Origin: Dehalococcoidia bacterium
Lineage (GTDB): Bacteria > Chloroflexota > Dehalococcoidia > Bin125
Direction of reading: 5' to 3'
Length of the DNA: 64,000 nt
Assembly: GCA_022828105.1 (NCBI GenBank)
Contig: JAJEJC010000008.1
Coordinates: forward strand, 124,001-188,000
In this document: piece after piece, positions 1 through 8,541 of the stretch
Numbering within the stretch: the first letter of the stretch is position 1
Layout of the letters: each line of letters begins with the position of its first letter
Notes under the pieces: generated by a model
Seen by the model: the letters and a program-made list of their open reading frames with translations, nothing else
Database searches by the model: none
What the model was told of the DNA's origin: nothing
Made by a program: the position numbers and the translations under genes

Positions 1-640
1 GGATCTGCGCCTCCCTGTGACCTTCGGCGCGCAGGATCTGCGCCTGCTTCTCACCCTCGGCCTCAAGAATTGCCGCCTGCCGCTCACCCTCGGCGACGTT
101 GATCTGCGCATCGCGCGAACCCTCGGACTCGGTGATCTGCGCACGCCGCGTACGCTCCGCCGACATCTGGCGGGTCATCGCCTCGGCAATCGCGGGCGGC
201 GGCTCGATCTCGCGAATCTCCACGGCCGTGACCTTGACGCCCCAGCGATTGGTCACGTCGTCGAGCTTGACCTGCATCTGGTCGTTAATGTCGTCGCGGC
301 GCGAGAGCACCTCGTCCAGCGACAGTTCACCAATCACCGCGCGCAGCGTAGTGGTGGCGAGTTGGCGCGCCGCGCCGAGGTAGTCGCGCACCTCCAGCAC
401 CGTCCGCTCGGGATCCACCACGCGCAGGTAGACGACAAAGTCGACGTCGACTCCGGCGTTGTCGGCAGTGATGTTGCGCTGCGGCGGCACGTCGAAGTAT
501 TGCTCGCGCATGTCGACCTTGGTGCCGGCCTGGATGATCGGAATGATCCAGACGAGTCCCGGGCCCTTCATCCCCACGTAGCGGCCGAGCTGGAATTTGG
601 CGATGCTCTCGTAGTCGCGAACCATATTGAGGATGGCCAT
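1..640 (-). CDS. SPFH/Band 7 (slipin/stomatin-like) membrane protein, 3' part cut by window edge
   Basis: The visible 213 residues run from the start codon to the window edge. They begin with a short N terminus reading MAILNMVRDYESIAKFQLGR, then the SPFH core (GPGLVWIIPIIQAGTKVDMR; PQRNITADNAGVDVDFVVYL), and then the alanine/glutamate-rich coiled coil typical of slipins (repeated AEGERQA and AEGEKQA units). Family knowledge: such proteins oligomerise on the inner face of the membrane and are often partnered with an NfeD protein, which is not visible here. ATG at 640 is chosen because AGGAG lies about ten bases upstream. A TATACT hexamer at 693-698 (reverse strand) could be a -10 box, but no good -35 accompanies it. 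The C terminus lies outside the window. Confidence 0.9.
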   Translation of the reverse strand, partial: MAILNMVRDYESIAKFQLGRYVGMKGPGLVWIIPIIQAGTKVDMREQYFDVPPQRNITADNAGVDVDFVVYLRVVDPERTVLEVRDYLGAARQLATTTLRAVIGELSLDEVLSRRDDINDQMQVKLDDVTNRWGVKVTAVEIREIEPPPAIAEAMTRQMSAERTRRAQITESEGSRDAQINVAEGERQAAILEAEGEKQAQILRAEGHREAQI

Positions 641-772
641 CAGGAGACTCCTGTCTGAATCTGGGCTGGAGATCGGCGCCTGGATTGCAGCGAGTATACG
701 CAGATGGCGCGGGCAACTCTCCCGCCAATGTACAAAACGCTTGTCACGCAGGTCGGCGAATAAGCTGACCGC

Positions 773-1660
773 GTGACTGAACCACAACCCGACTGGCGAA
801 CTCGATTTGCGCGCAGCCGATGGGCCGGCATGCTCGAACTCTGCCGGCCCACGACAGGCGTCTGGCTGTTGGTTTCGTCGGCGCTGATGGTCGTTGCCGC
901 CACCCATGGCAGCGTGGAGTGGTCGCTGCCGATTCAGTACGGCGTCATGGTCGTCTGCTTCTCGTACTCGGCAGGAATCGTCAACAACATCCTCGACGCA
1001 GAGATCGACGGCCGCAGCAGGCTCTGGCGGCCGATTCCGGCCGGACTGATTACTGCTCGAGCTGCGTTGCCCGGCCTGGTCCTCTGGGTCGCGCTCGGCT
1101 CGACCGTCGGCTTCCTCGCCGATTGGCGGGTTGGCGTGATTGGCCTGGCAATGCTGGCTGCCGCGACCTTGCACAGCTACGCCTGGCGGGGCTCCGTGCT
1201 CGGCTTTGCGACGTTTGCCCTGGTCGGCGTGCTGTTGCCGGTCGGCGCGATCCAGGCAGTCGACACCGCCTTTCCCGACCAACACCTCTACTGGGTGGTG
1301 CCCGTCGGGGCGCTGGCCGGCATGGCGACGTTCTTCATCTACAAGCTGCCGCAGTTCGAGATGGATGACGAGGACGGCGCTCGCTCCATTTTGCACTGGC
1401 TCGGGATCGACATGGCCGTCCCGACTGCTTGGGCGATCGTGACCGCCGCGCTTGCCCTGGCAGCGGCGTCAATCAACATCTCGGGCGGCAACCTGGTCTG
1501 GCTGCTGGGACCGCTGCTCTACTTCATCCTCATGGGCCTGTTCTGCATCTGGATGATGATGCGCGGCGTGACCGAGTCCCGCCTGTTGACTCAGCGGGTC
1601 CTGGTCATGCCCATGCTGCCCGTGTTGATCATCTGTTGGCTCGGCGCGGCTGCGTCGTAG
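773..1660 (+). CDS. UbiA-family prenyltransferase (integral membrane)
   Basis: This 295-residue protein has about eight or nine hydrophobic segments. It carries the first aspartate-rich motif of the UbiA superfamily, N71-xxx-D75-xxx-D79 within NNILDAEIDGRSRLWRPIPA, and a second acidic cluster at residues 196-201 (FEMDDEDGA). Family members transfer a polyprenyl chain to an aromatic or other acceptor, for example in quinone, heme or chlorophyll-type lipid synthesis. The acceptor cannot be told from the sequence. The start is GTG at 773; an internal ATG at residue 20 is an alternative. It is divergent from the slipin gene, and a reductase follows 42 bases downstream, so the two may be co-transcribed. 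Confidence 0.85.
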   Translation: MTEPQPDWRTRFARSRWAGMLELCRPTTGVWLLVSSALMVVAATHGSVEWSLPIQYGVMVVCFSYSAGIVNNILDAEIDGRSRLWRPIPAGLITARAALPGLVLWVALGSTVGFLADWRVGVIGLAMLAAATLHSYAWRGSVLGFATFALVGVLLPVGAIQAVDTAFPDQHLYWVVPVGALAGMATFFIYKLPQFEMDDEDGARSILHWLGIDMAVPTAWAIVTAALALAAASINISGGNLVWLLGPLLYFILMGLFCIWMMMRGVTESRLLTQRVLVMPMLPVLIICWLGAAAS

Positions 1661-1702
1661 ACTGCGCGTGCATCCACAACCCGTAGCGAAACGAGCAGCA
1701 GC

Positions 1703-2164
1703 ATGTCCGATGTCTTCAGCGTTGACCCGAATCTCCCCGACTGGATCCGCGAGCACACCGAGCAATACCTGGGCTCGGGCGGGGCGGAAGGGCACATGTG
1801 GGATCGTCCCGACGGCTCGGGCGCTATTCCCTGTCTGCTGCTGGCCGCAAAGGGTCGGCGCTCGGGAGAGTGGCGGACGCTGCCGTTGATCTACGGGGAG
1901 TCGGATGGCGCGTATGTGATTGTCGCCAGCAAGGGCGGGGCCAGGAGCCATCCGGCCTGGTACCTCAACCTCGAAGCCAACCCCGAGGTCCAGCTGATGG
2001 TCGGCACAGAGCAGTTCGAGGCCACCGCGCGAACGGCAGAAGGCGCGGAGCGCGACAAGCTCTTCGCCCTGATGGCCAAGGACTTCGCGCCCTACCTCGA
2101 CTACGCCGTCCGGGCCGGCGGCGCGGGCAGGCAGATTCCGATCGTGGTGCTCGAGCGGAAGTAG
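1703..2164 (+). CDS. Nitroreductase/quinone reductase family protein, deazaflavin (F420)-dependent type
   Basis: This 153-residue protein matches the DDN/DUF385 family, whose members are small split-barrel enzymes that use reduced F420 to reduce quinones or nitro compounds. Typical features visible are the LPLIYGESDGAYVIVASKGG strand pair followed by SHPAWYLNLEANPEVQL, which forms part of the cofactor site. The start ATG at 1703 is followed by a tryptophan-containing amphipathic N terminus, usual for this family. It is the last rightward gene before the convergent trpS, with a palindromic repeat between the two stops. Its presence suggests that the organism makes F420. The physiological substrate is unknown. 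Confidence 0.85.
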   Translation: MSDVFSVDPNLPDWIREHTEQYLGSGGAEGHMWDRPDGSGAIPCLLLAAKGRRSGEWRTLPLIYGESDGAYVIVASKGGARSHPAWYLNLEANPEVQLMVGTEQFEATARTAEGAERDKLFALMAKDFAPYLDYAVRAGGAGRQIPIVVLERK

Positions 2165-2178
2165 CGCGCCAACCAGCG

Positions 2179-2232
2179 CCCCCCTCTGTCCCTTCGGGAC
2201 ATCTCCCCCCGCTTCGCGGGGAGAGAGGAGAG
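2179..2232. repeat. Tandem-hairpin repeat, family A copy 1
   Basis: A C-rich lead (CCCCCCTCT) precedes two adjacent perfect hairpins: GTCCC-TTC-GGGAC at 2188-2200 and CCCCGC-TTC-GCGGGG at 2207-2221, followed by GAGAGAGGAGAG. It sits between the convergent stops of the reductase gene and trpS. Related copies are at 5026, 12250 and 50511. It could act as a bidirectional terminator, although there is no U tract. Confidence 0.8.
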
Positions 2233-2234
2233 TG

Positions 2235-3233
2235 TTAGACGTTGACAACCTCGGGCAGGGAGGCCGGCAGGCCGACGGCGTCTTTGACGTCGGCGAGGAC
2301 TTCAGCGGCGATCACGCGGGCTCGGCGGGCGCCGTCGATCAGAATCTCGTCCACGGCGTCGGGATCGGCGGCCAGTTCCTCGCGGCGGGCGCGCATTGGG
2401 GCGAAGTAGTCGTTGACCGACTCACTGAGTTGCTTCTTACAGTCGACGCAGCCGATTTCGGCGCTGCGGCAAGCGGCCGCGATCTCGGGCTGCTTCTCCG
2501 GCCCGAAAAAGCCATGCAGGGAGAACACGTTGCAGACCTCCGGCCGGCCCGGGTCATCGCGGCGCACCCGCTGGGGATCAGTGATCGCGGTGCGGATCGC
2601 CTGAAAGGTCTCCTCGGGCGTCGCGGCGATGTCGACCGCGTTGCCGTACGACTTGGACATCTTGCGATTGTCGAAGCCCAGGACCATCGGCGCGCTGGTC
2701 AGCTCGGCCTCTGGCTCGGGAAAGGTGTCGCCGAAGATGTTGTTGAATCGGCGCACGATCTCGCGGGCAAGTTCGAGGTGTGGCAGTTGATCCTCGCCGA
2801 CCGGCACCTTGTTTGCGCGATAGAGCACGATGTCGGCCGTTTGCAGGACGGGATATCCGACCAGGCCGTAGTTCACGTTCTCGGGCTGCGACTTGGCTTT
2901 CTCCTTGAAGGTGGGCACGTTCATCAGCCGCCCGATCGGCGTGACCATCGAGAGCAGCAGGTGCAACTCGGAGATTTCCGGCACGTGGCTCTGCGCGTAG
3001 AGGATGGTCTCCTCGGGTCGAATCCCGGCGGCGAGCAGATCGAGCGCCGTCTCGCGGACGTGATCGCGAAGCTGTTCGGTCTCGGTCAGGGTCGTGAGCG
3101 AGTGCAGGTCGACGATCGAGTAGATGCACTCGTAGCGGTCCTGGAGCGCAACGAAGTTCTGGATTGCACCCAGGTAGTTCCCGATGTGCTGCCGGCCGGT
3201 CGCGCGGATTCCCGCGAACACGCGATCTTGCAT
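2235..3233 (-). CDS. trpS: Tryptophanyl-tRNA synthetase
   Basis: This class I aminoacyl-tRNA synthetase has 332 residues, the normal family length. The HIGH-type signature is H16-I-G-N19 within GRQHIGNYLGA. The KMSKS loop is at 191-195 (RKMSKSYGN). It charges tRNA-Trp in the cytoplasm. A GGAGGAG ribosome-binding site lies just upstream of ATG at 3233. The gene follows argS on the same strand with a 19-base gap, so the two synthetases are probably co-transcribed. Confidence 0.97.
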   Translation of the reverse strand: MQDRVFAGIRATGRQHIGNYLGAIQNFVALQDRYECIYSIVDLHSLTTLTETEQLRDHVRETALDLLAAGIRPEETILYAQSHVPEISELHLLLSMVTPIGRLMNVPTFKEKAKSQPENVNYGLVGYPVLQTADIVLYRANKVPVGEDQLPHLELAREIVRRFNNIFGDTFPEPEAELTSAPMVLGFDNRKMSKSYGNAVDIAATPEETFQAIRTAITDPQRVRRDDPGRPEVCNVFSLHGFFGPEKQPEIAAACRSAEIGCVDCKKQLSESVNDYFAPMRARREELAADPDAVDEILIDGARRARVIAAEVLADVKDAVGLPASLPEVVNV

Positions 3234-3252
3234 GGCTGACTCCTCCGTAGAG

Positions 3253-4935
3253 TTACATTTCGTCCGGCGCGTCGAGGCCGAGCATACGCAGCGTGGCGGC
3301 CAGCGCGGCCTGGGCCGCCTGAGTCAGCGTCAGCCGAGCGCCGGAGCGCTGCGGCTCCTCCGGCACGACGATCCGGCAGGTGTCGTAGAACTGGGTGAAG
3401 GCCTGGGCCAGGCTCTGCGCGTAGTAAGTCAGATGATGCGGCTCGCGCTTGAGCGCCATGTCCTCAACCAGCTCCGGCAGGCGCAGAATCTCGCCGATCA
3501 ACACGGCTTCCTGGTCGGCGGCGAGCAGGTCGAGATGGTCCGACGACGCTGCAAGCCCTGCTTCGGCGGCGGTGCGCATTACGCTCGCGCAGCGGGCGTG
3601 GGCGTACTTGACGTAGCTGGCAGGGTTCTGCCGCGGATCCGCCGACACGGCGGCGCTCAAGTCGAAGTCCATCTGCGCATCGGCCGAGCGCTGGAGCATG
3701 AAGAATCGCGCAGCGTCCGCGCCGACCTCCTCGATCAGCTCCCGCAGCGTCACAATCTCGCCGGTGCGCTTGGACATCCGCACGCGCTCGTCGCCGCGAC
3801 GCAGGTGGACGAGCTGGTAGAGCAGCACCTCCAGCGCCTCGCCGTCGCCGCCGACAGCGGAGACCGCCGCCTTGGTCCGTGCGACGTGGCCCTGATGGTC
3901 CGCGCCCCAGACGTCAATCACGGAGTCGAAGCCGCGGGAGATGAACTTGTCGTAGTGGTAGGCGACATCGGAGGCGAAATAGGTCGGCTCGCCCGAGGAG
4001 CGGATCAGGACGTTGTCCTTGTCTTCGCCGAGGTCCTCGGCACGGAACCAGACCGCGCCCTCTTTCTCGATCACATACGAGCCGTCGCGCAGCCGGTCCA
4101 TGGCGATGTCGTAGGTCGATTCGCCCTCGCCGGCGTCGTAGAGCGCGCTCTCTCGCTGCCAGTGGTTGAATTCAACCCGCAAGAGCGCCAGGTCCTCGCG
4201 GATCTGATCGACCATCAGTTGCAGGCCGCGCTCGGACAGATCCTCCGGCGGATCGTCGCTGCTTTCGAGCCAGCGCTCGCCCAACTCGGCCTTGAGCCGA
4301 GAGGCGAGGTCGATCATATAGGCGCCCTGGTAGCCGCCATCGGGCAGTGGCGCCTCGCGCCCGAACTGCTGCTGATAGCGAGCGAATAGGGTGCGTCCGA
4401 ACAGCCGGATCTGCGCCCCGGCGTCGTTGATGTAGTACTCACGCTCGACCTCGAATCCGGCTGCGTCGAGCACCGAGGCGAGCGCATCGCCCAGCACCGC
4501 GCCCCGTCCGTTGCCGACCTGCAAAGGGCCGGTCGGATTGGCGGAGACGAACTCAACCTGGACTCGGTGACCGGCGCCGACATCGGTCCGGCCCCAACCG
4601 TCGCCTGCCTCTGCCACCACGAGCAGTTGGCCGCGCTGCCACTCCGGATCGAGCTTGAGATTGATAAATCCGGGACGGGCGACGTCCACGTCGGCGATCG
4701 GCTCGGTGCGCAAGATGCGCTGCGCAATGACCGAGGCGACATCCATCGGCGGCATCCGCACTGCGCTGGACAGTCGCAGCGCGACGTTGCAGGCGTAGTC
4801 GCCGTGCTCCCGTTCCTTGGGCCGCTCGATGCGCAACTCGATTGGAGGGATCGGTGGCAGGGCGCCGTCGGCCTGGGCCAACTCCAGGGCGTTGCGGACT
4901 AGCTCTCCAACCAGCTCTCGCGTTGCGCGCGCCAT
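3253..4935 (-). CDS. argS: Arginyl-tRNA synthetase with altered HIGH motif
   Basis: This 560-residue class I synthetase has the expected layout: an N-terminal Add-1 domain, a catalytic domain with SANPTGP at 131-137, a KMSK-type loop at 386-390 (RMSKR), and a C-terminal DALR anticodon-binding domain containing ASYVKYAHAR. It charges tRNA-Arg. The HIGH signature reads Q139-V-G-N142 instead of the family's HVGN/HIGH. The first histidine is replaced by glutamine through a CAG codon. Downstream motifs are intact and the reading frame is unbroken, so the enzyme is probably functional. The gene precedes trpS and follows recG in the same direction. The start is ATG at 4935. Confidence 0.96.
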   Translation of the reverse strand: MARATRELVGELVRNALELAQADGALPPIPPIELRIERPKEREHGDYACNVALRLSSAVRMPPMDVASVIAQRILRTEPIADVDVARPGFINLKLDPEWQRGQLLVVAEAGDGWGRTDVGAGHRVQVEFVSANPTGPLQVGNGRGAVLGDALASVLDAAGFEVEREYYINDAGAQIRLFGRTLFARYQQQFGREAPLPDGGYQGAYMIDLASRLKAELGERWLESSDDPPEDLSERGLQLMVDQIREDLALLRVEFNHWQRESALYDAGEGESTYDIAMDRLRDGSYVIEKEGAVWFRAEDLGEDKDNVLIRSSGEPTYFASDVAYHYDKFISRGFDSVIDVWGADHQGHVARTKAAVSAVGGDGEALEVLLYQLVHLRRGDERVRMSKRTGEIVTLRELIEEVGADAARFFMLQRSADAQMDFDLSAAVSADPRQNPASYVKYAHARCASVMRTAAEAGLAASSDHLDLLAADQEAVLIGEILRLPELVEDMALKREPHHLTYYAQSLAQAFTQFYDTCRIVVPEEPQRSGARLTLTQAAQAALAATLRMLGLDAPDEM

Positions 4936-5025
4936 GATCTCGTTGCTTTCCTCAACTGTCAGATTGCCACTGTAAAGGTCGAACGGTCAAAGGATCAGGA
5001 TATCGGTCACTTGGGTGTGGGGCCG

Positions 5026-5080
5026 CCCCCCTCTGTCACTCCGTGACATCTCCCCCCGCTCCGCGGGGTGAGAGAAAGAG
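5026..5080. repeat. Tandem-hairpin repeat, family A copy 2
   Basis: The layout matches copy 1: CCCCCCTCT lead, hairpin GTCAC-TCC-GTGAC at 5035-5047, then CCCCGC-TCC-GCGGGG at 5054-5068 and a GAGAGAAAGAG tail. The first stem differs from copy 1 by a compensated pair (C-G replaced by A-T). It lies in the gap between the end of recG and the start of argS, both leftward. Confidence 0.8.
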
Positions 5081-5084
5081 TGGG

Positions 5085-7622
5085 CTAGTGCACGGCGGTT
5101 GCTCCGGCCACGTTGAGCTGCTCGGACTGCATGCGCAGCAGGCGATGCTCGGGCGAGCGCAGGTTGGGATCGTCATCGAGGATTCGATTCGCCCAGTTGC
5201 GGGCGAGGCTGAGCGATTCGTGGTCGGTCAGCCTGGCCACGCGCAACTCCGGCAGTCCCGACTGGCGTGTGCCGAAGTACTCGCCCGGACCGCGCATCTC
5301 CAGGTCGGCTTCGGCCAGTTCAAAGCCGTTGGACGTCTGCACCATCAGGTCGAGTCGGCGGCGGCTCTGCTCGACGCCGGTGTCCGAAATCAGGAAGCAG
5401 ATCGACTCGATGTCGCTGCGCCCGACACGGCCGCGCAACTGGTGGAGCTGGGCCAGGCCGAAGCGTTCCGCGCCCTCGACCGCCATGACCGTCGCCCGGG
5501 GCAGGTCGACGCCGACCTCGACCACAATCGTTGAGACCAGAACATCCGCCGCGCCGCTGGTCAGGTCTGCCATGACCGCGCGCTTCTCGTCGGACGACAT
5601 GCGGCCATGCAACAGTCGGACGCGCGGCGCGAGGTCACGCAGCGGTCCCGTGCGCAGGTACTCGTACTGTTCGGTCGCCGCTTCCGATTCCAGGCTCTCC
5701 GACTCTTCGACCAGCGGGCAGATGACGAACGACTGCCGACCCTTGCGCGCCTCCTCGCGGATGCGCGCATAGACGATCTCCTCGCGTAGCGAGGGTTCGA
5801 CCACCTGCGTGCGTACGCGCAGCCGTCCCGGTGGGAGTTCGTCGATCACCGAGGAATCGAGTTCGCCGTAGACCGTCAGCGCGAGCGTGCGCGGGATCGG
5901 CGTGGCGGTCATCACGAGCAGGTGCGGGCTGCGGCCCTTGCCTCGCAGCGCGTCTCGTTGCAGCACGCCGAAGCGATGCTGCTCGTCGACCACGACCAGG
6001 CCCAGATCGTTGAAGTTGGCGCTCTCCTGGATCAGCGCGTGGGTGCCGACGACGAGATCCAGCTCGCCCGACTCCATCATCTGGTGAATCTGCCGCTTGC
6101 GCGCGGCGCGGGCGCTGCCCGTGAGCAGCGCCATGCGCACCGGGCGGCCCAATGCCGGCGCGAGGTTGTAGTTGTGCCAGAGCGGTTCGCCGGCGTTCTG
6201 CTCTTCGCCCGCGAACAGCCGTTGAAACGTCTCGTAGTGCTGAGCGGCGAGCACCTCGGTCGGGGCCATCAGGACCGTCTGGTGTCCGGCGCGCACAGCC
6301 GCGAGCATCGCCGCGGCGGCGACCACCGTCTTGCCCGATCCGACATCGCCCTGCAACAGCCGGGCCATCGGTTCGCGGCGGAACATGTCGTTACGAATTT
6401 CGGTCAGAACGCGCTGCTGCGCTGCGGTCAGCTCGAAGGGCAGGGCGGCGATGAAGCGGTCGAGGAAATCGCCCGGCATCGGGATCGGCGGCGCGTCTGC
6501 GCGCAGCCGCGCCTCGCGCTTGCGGGAGAGCACGGCGAGTTGCACGGCGAGCAGTTCCTGGAACGCGATCCGCTGCTTCGCCTGATCGACATCCTCGAGC
6601 CGGTCCGGGAAATGGATAATCCGCAGCGCCTCGGCCTCGGAGATGAAGCCCTGTTCCTGCACGAGATAGGCGGGCAGCGACTCGGCCAGCATTGGCAAAT
6701 AGTCGCGCACCGCCGCGTGGGCCAGGCGTCGGATCGTGCGGTTGGGCAGGCCGCGCGTTTTCGGATAGACGGGCGAGAGTCGACCCACATGCACGGTGTC
6801 GTCGTTGGGATCGTCGAGCCGCTCCCACTCCGGGGATTCCATCTGCAGGTAACGTCCGCGGATGCCGACCTTGCCCGAGAGTCCCACGCGCATCCCCGGT
6901 TGCAGCGTGCGAGCCAGGTAGGGTTGCTGCCACCACCAGACGCGGATGCTGCCGCTGCCGTCGCTGACCACCGCCTCCGTTGCCTTGCGGCCGCCGCGCA
7001 AGTGCTTCACCTCGATGCTGACAATGGTGCCGACGATCGTCAGCTCGATGCCCTCCAGCGCCTCGGAAACCGTACGCACTTCGCGCCAGTCCAGGTACCT
7101 GAACGGCAAGTGCCAGAGCACGTCGTAGACCGAGTTGATGCCGAGCGAGGTGAGCGCGGACCGTGAAATCGGCGGAATCCGACCGAGCACGGAGAGATCG
7201 GAAGCAAGCGGATCCTGATCGTCGATTGCCGCCACGGCGCGTCGACGCGCCGAGCGCGATCGCGATGCCGGTTTGGCTGCTCGTTCTGCTCGTTCGCCGT
7301 CGGACTCCTCTTGCGCGCCGCTCTCTCGCTTGCGTCTTGTCCGAGGACTCTTGCCCGCCTGGGGTGCGGAGCCCGGAGTCAACGCGGCTCGCACCCTGCT
7401 CGCCCACTGCTCGCGTTCCTCCGGCGAGAGCGATGCGTAACCGTCCTGCGGCAGCGCGGCGACGATTCGCTTGAAGAACTGAACCTGTTCGCCCTCGTTC
7501 AGCACTCGGCGCAGGAACGCGTCGAGTCCGCCGCCAGTGACCGACGTGTTGCGATAACCCTGCTTGTCCTCCAGCGCCAGGATGCTCTGGAGCGTCTGCG
7601 TCGGTCGGCGCTGCGTCGTCAT
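5085..7622 (-). CDS. recG: ATP-dependent DNA helicase RecG
   Basis: RecG remodels stalled replication forks and Holliday junctions. The 845-residue product shows the wedge OB domain at about 190-255, Walker A G425-DVGSGKT-432, the DExH box DEQH at 546-549, motif III VMTATPIPRT, and the RecG-type end motif QLHQLRGRVGRS. The first 135 residues form an N-terminal extension containing a basic low-complexity stretch at about 90-130 (many R, K, S, A). ATG at 7622 is chosen because it follows the fakB stop by ten bases. The frame stays open upstream, but only inside fakB. The N-terminal extension is known in some long RecG proteins and its role is unclear. Confidence 0.95.
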   Translation of the reverse strand: MTTQRRPTQTLQSILALEDKQGYRNTSVTGGGLDAFLRRVLNEGEQVQFFKRIVAALPQDGYASLSPEEREQWASRVRAALTPGSAPQAGKSPRTRRKRESGAQEESDGERAERAAKPASRSRSARRRAVAAIDDQDPLASDLSVLGRIPPISRSALTSLGINSVYDVLWHLPFRYLDWREVRTVSEALEGIELTIVGTIVSIEVKHLRGGRKATEAVVSDGSGSIRVWWWQQPYLARTLQPGMRVGLSGKVGIRGRYLQMESPEWERLDDPNDDTVHVGRLSPVYPKTRGLPNRTIRRLAHAAVRDYLPMLAESLPAYLVQEQGFISEAEALRIIHFPDRLEDVDQAKQRIAFQELLAVQLAVLSRKREARLRADAPPIPMPGDFLDRFIAALPFELTAAQQRVLTEIRNDMFRREPMARLLQGDVGSGKTVVAAAAMLAAVRAGHQTVLMAPTEVLAAQHYETFQRLFAGEEQNAGEPLWHNYNLAPALGRPVRMALLTGSARAARKRQIHQMMESGELDLVVGTHALIQESANFNDLGLVVVDEQHRFGVLQRDALRGKGRSPHLLVMTATPIPRTLALTVYGELDSSVIDELPPGRLRVRTQVVEPSLREEIVYARIREEARKGRQSFVICPLVEESESLESEAATEQYEYLRTGPLRDLAPRVRLLHGRMSSDEKRAVMADLTSGAADVLVSTIVVEVGVDLPRATVMAVEGAERFGLAQLHQLRGRVGRSDIESICFLISDTGVEQSRRRLDLMVQTSNGFELAEADLEMRGPGEYFGTRQSGLPELRVARLTDHESLSLARNWANRILDDDPNLRSPEHRLLRMQSEQLNVAGATAVH

Positions 7623-7632
7623 GCGGCCATGG

Positions 7633-8481
7633 TCACGCCCTGCGACGCACGGCCGCGCCGACCGTGCCCGGGCCGATATGCGCGCCCAGCACCGGCGAGC
7701 TGAGGATGACGGGAACGTCGAGCCCGCCGCAGGATTCGGATACGCGCTGCGCCAGCGCCGTGGCATCGGACTCGGCGTTGCCGTGCATGATGGCGACACG
7801 CTCGGGCTCTCCGCCGGACATGATCTGCGCGTACAGGCGATCGATCGCCTTCTTCCGCGTGCGCGGCCGTTCGATGTCTTCCACTTCACCGTCGATCAGT
7901 TCAAGCAGCGGTCTCATCCGCAGCAGCTTGCCGGCGAGTTGCCTTGCGCGTCCAATCCGGCCACCCCGCAGCAGGTAGTCCAGCGTCTCCACGAACATGA
8001 TCACGCGGGTCCGCGAAGCGCTTTCGCGTGCCGCGTCGGCGGCGTCCGAGAGGCCGGCTCCGGCCTGGACTGCGGACAGCGCCGCCTCCGACGCCCACCC
8101 GACCGAGATTGAGGCCGACTCGGTGTCGACGAACTCCATCGGCGGCGGCTCGCTGAGCAACGAGCCTCCCTGGCGCGCCGAGTTGAGCGTGCCCGAGAGT
8201 TTGCCGCTGATATGCACGGAAATGACGCCCTCGGCGCCGGCGTCGATCAGTTCCTGGTAGGTGTCGCGGAACACGCCGGGCGCCGGCTGCGAGGTCGTCG
8301 GCAACACGCCGCCGTCGCTGAGCACCCGATCCATCCGCTGCCAGAAGTCGGGCTTGGAGAGCGTCAGGCCGTCCTCGAACACCTCGTCGCCAAAGTGCAG
8401 GTGCAACGGCACGACCGTGACGCCCTCGATCTCCCCCAGTTCGAGATCGGACGCCGAATCGGTCACGACGGCGATGTCCAT
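7633..8481 (-). CDS. DegV family fatty-acid-binding protein (FakB-like)
   Basis: This 282-residue protein has the DegV fold. It opens with MDIAVVTDSASDLE, contains the TSQPAPG and SGKLSGTLNSA segments that line the fatty-acid head-group pocket, and includes the LDYLLRGGRIGRA motif. In known systems FakB presents a fatty acid to FakA for phosphorylation to acyl phosphate, feeding phospholipid synthesis. The fakA homologue lies 60 bases upstream on the same strand, which supports that partnership. The ribosome-binding site AGGATGG precedes ATG at 8481. recG follows after a ten-base gap. Confidence 0.92.
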   Translation of the reverse strand: MDIAVVTDSASDLELGEIEGVTVVPLHLHFGDEVFEDGLTLSKPDFWQRMDRVLSDGGVLPTTSQPAPGVFRDTYQELIDAGAEGVISVHISGKLSGTLNSARQGGSLLSEPPPMEFVDTESASISVGWASEAALSAVQAGAGLSDAADAARESASRTRVIMFVETLDYLLRGGRIGRARQLAGKLLRMRPLLELIDGEVEDIERPRTRKKAIDRLYAQIMSGGEPERVAIMHGNAESDATALAQRVSESCGGLDVPVILSSPVLGAHIGPGTVGAAVRRRA

Positions 8482-8541
8482 ACATCCATCCTCACAATCC
8501 TGCAGCGCGATACTGCGCTATCAGTCCTGTTTGATCTGAAT

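Noticed and set aside
7623-7889. Upstream extension of RecG by 89 codons.
   Set aside because: It lies inside fakB in another frame and has arginine/serine-rich shadow composition.
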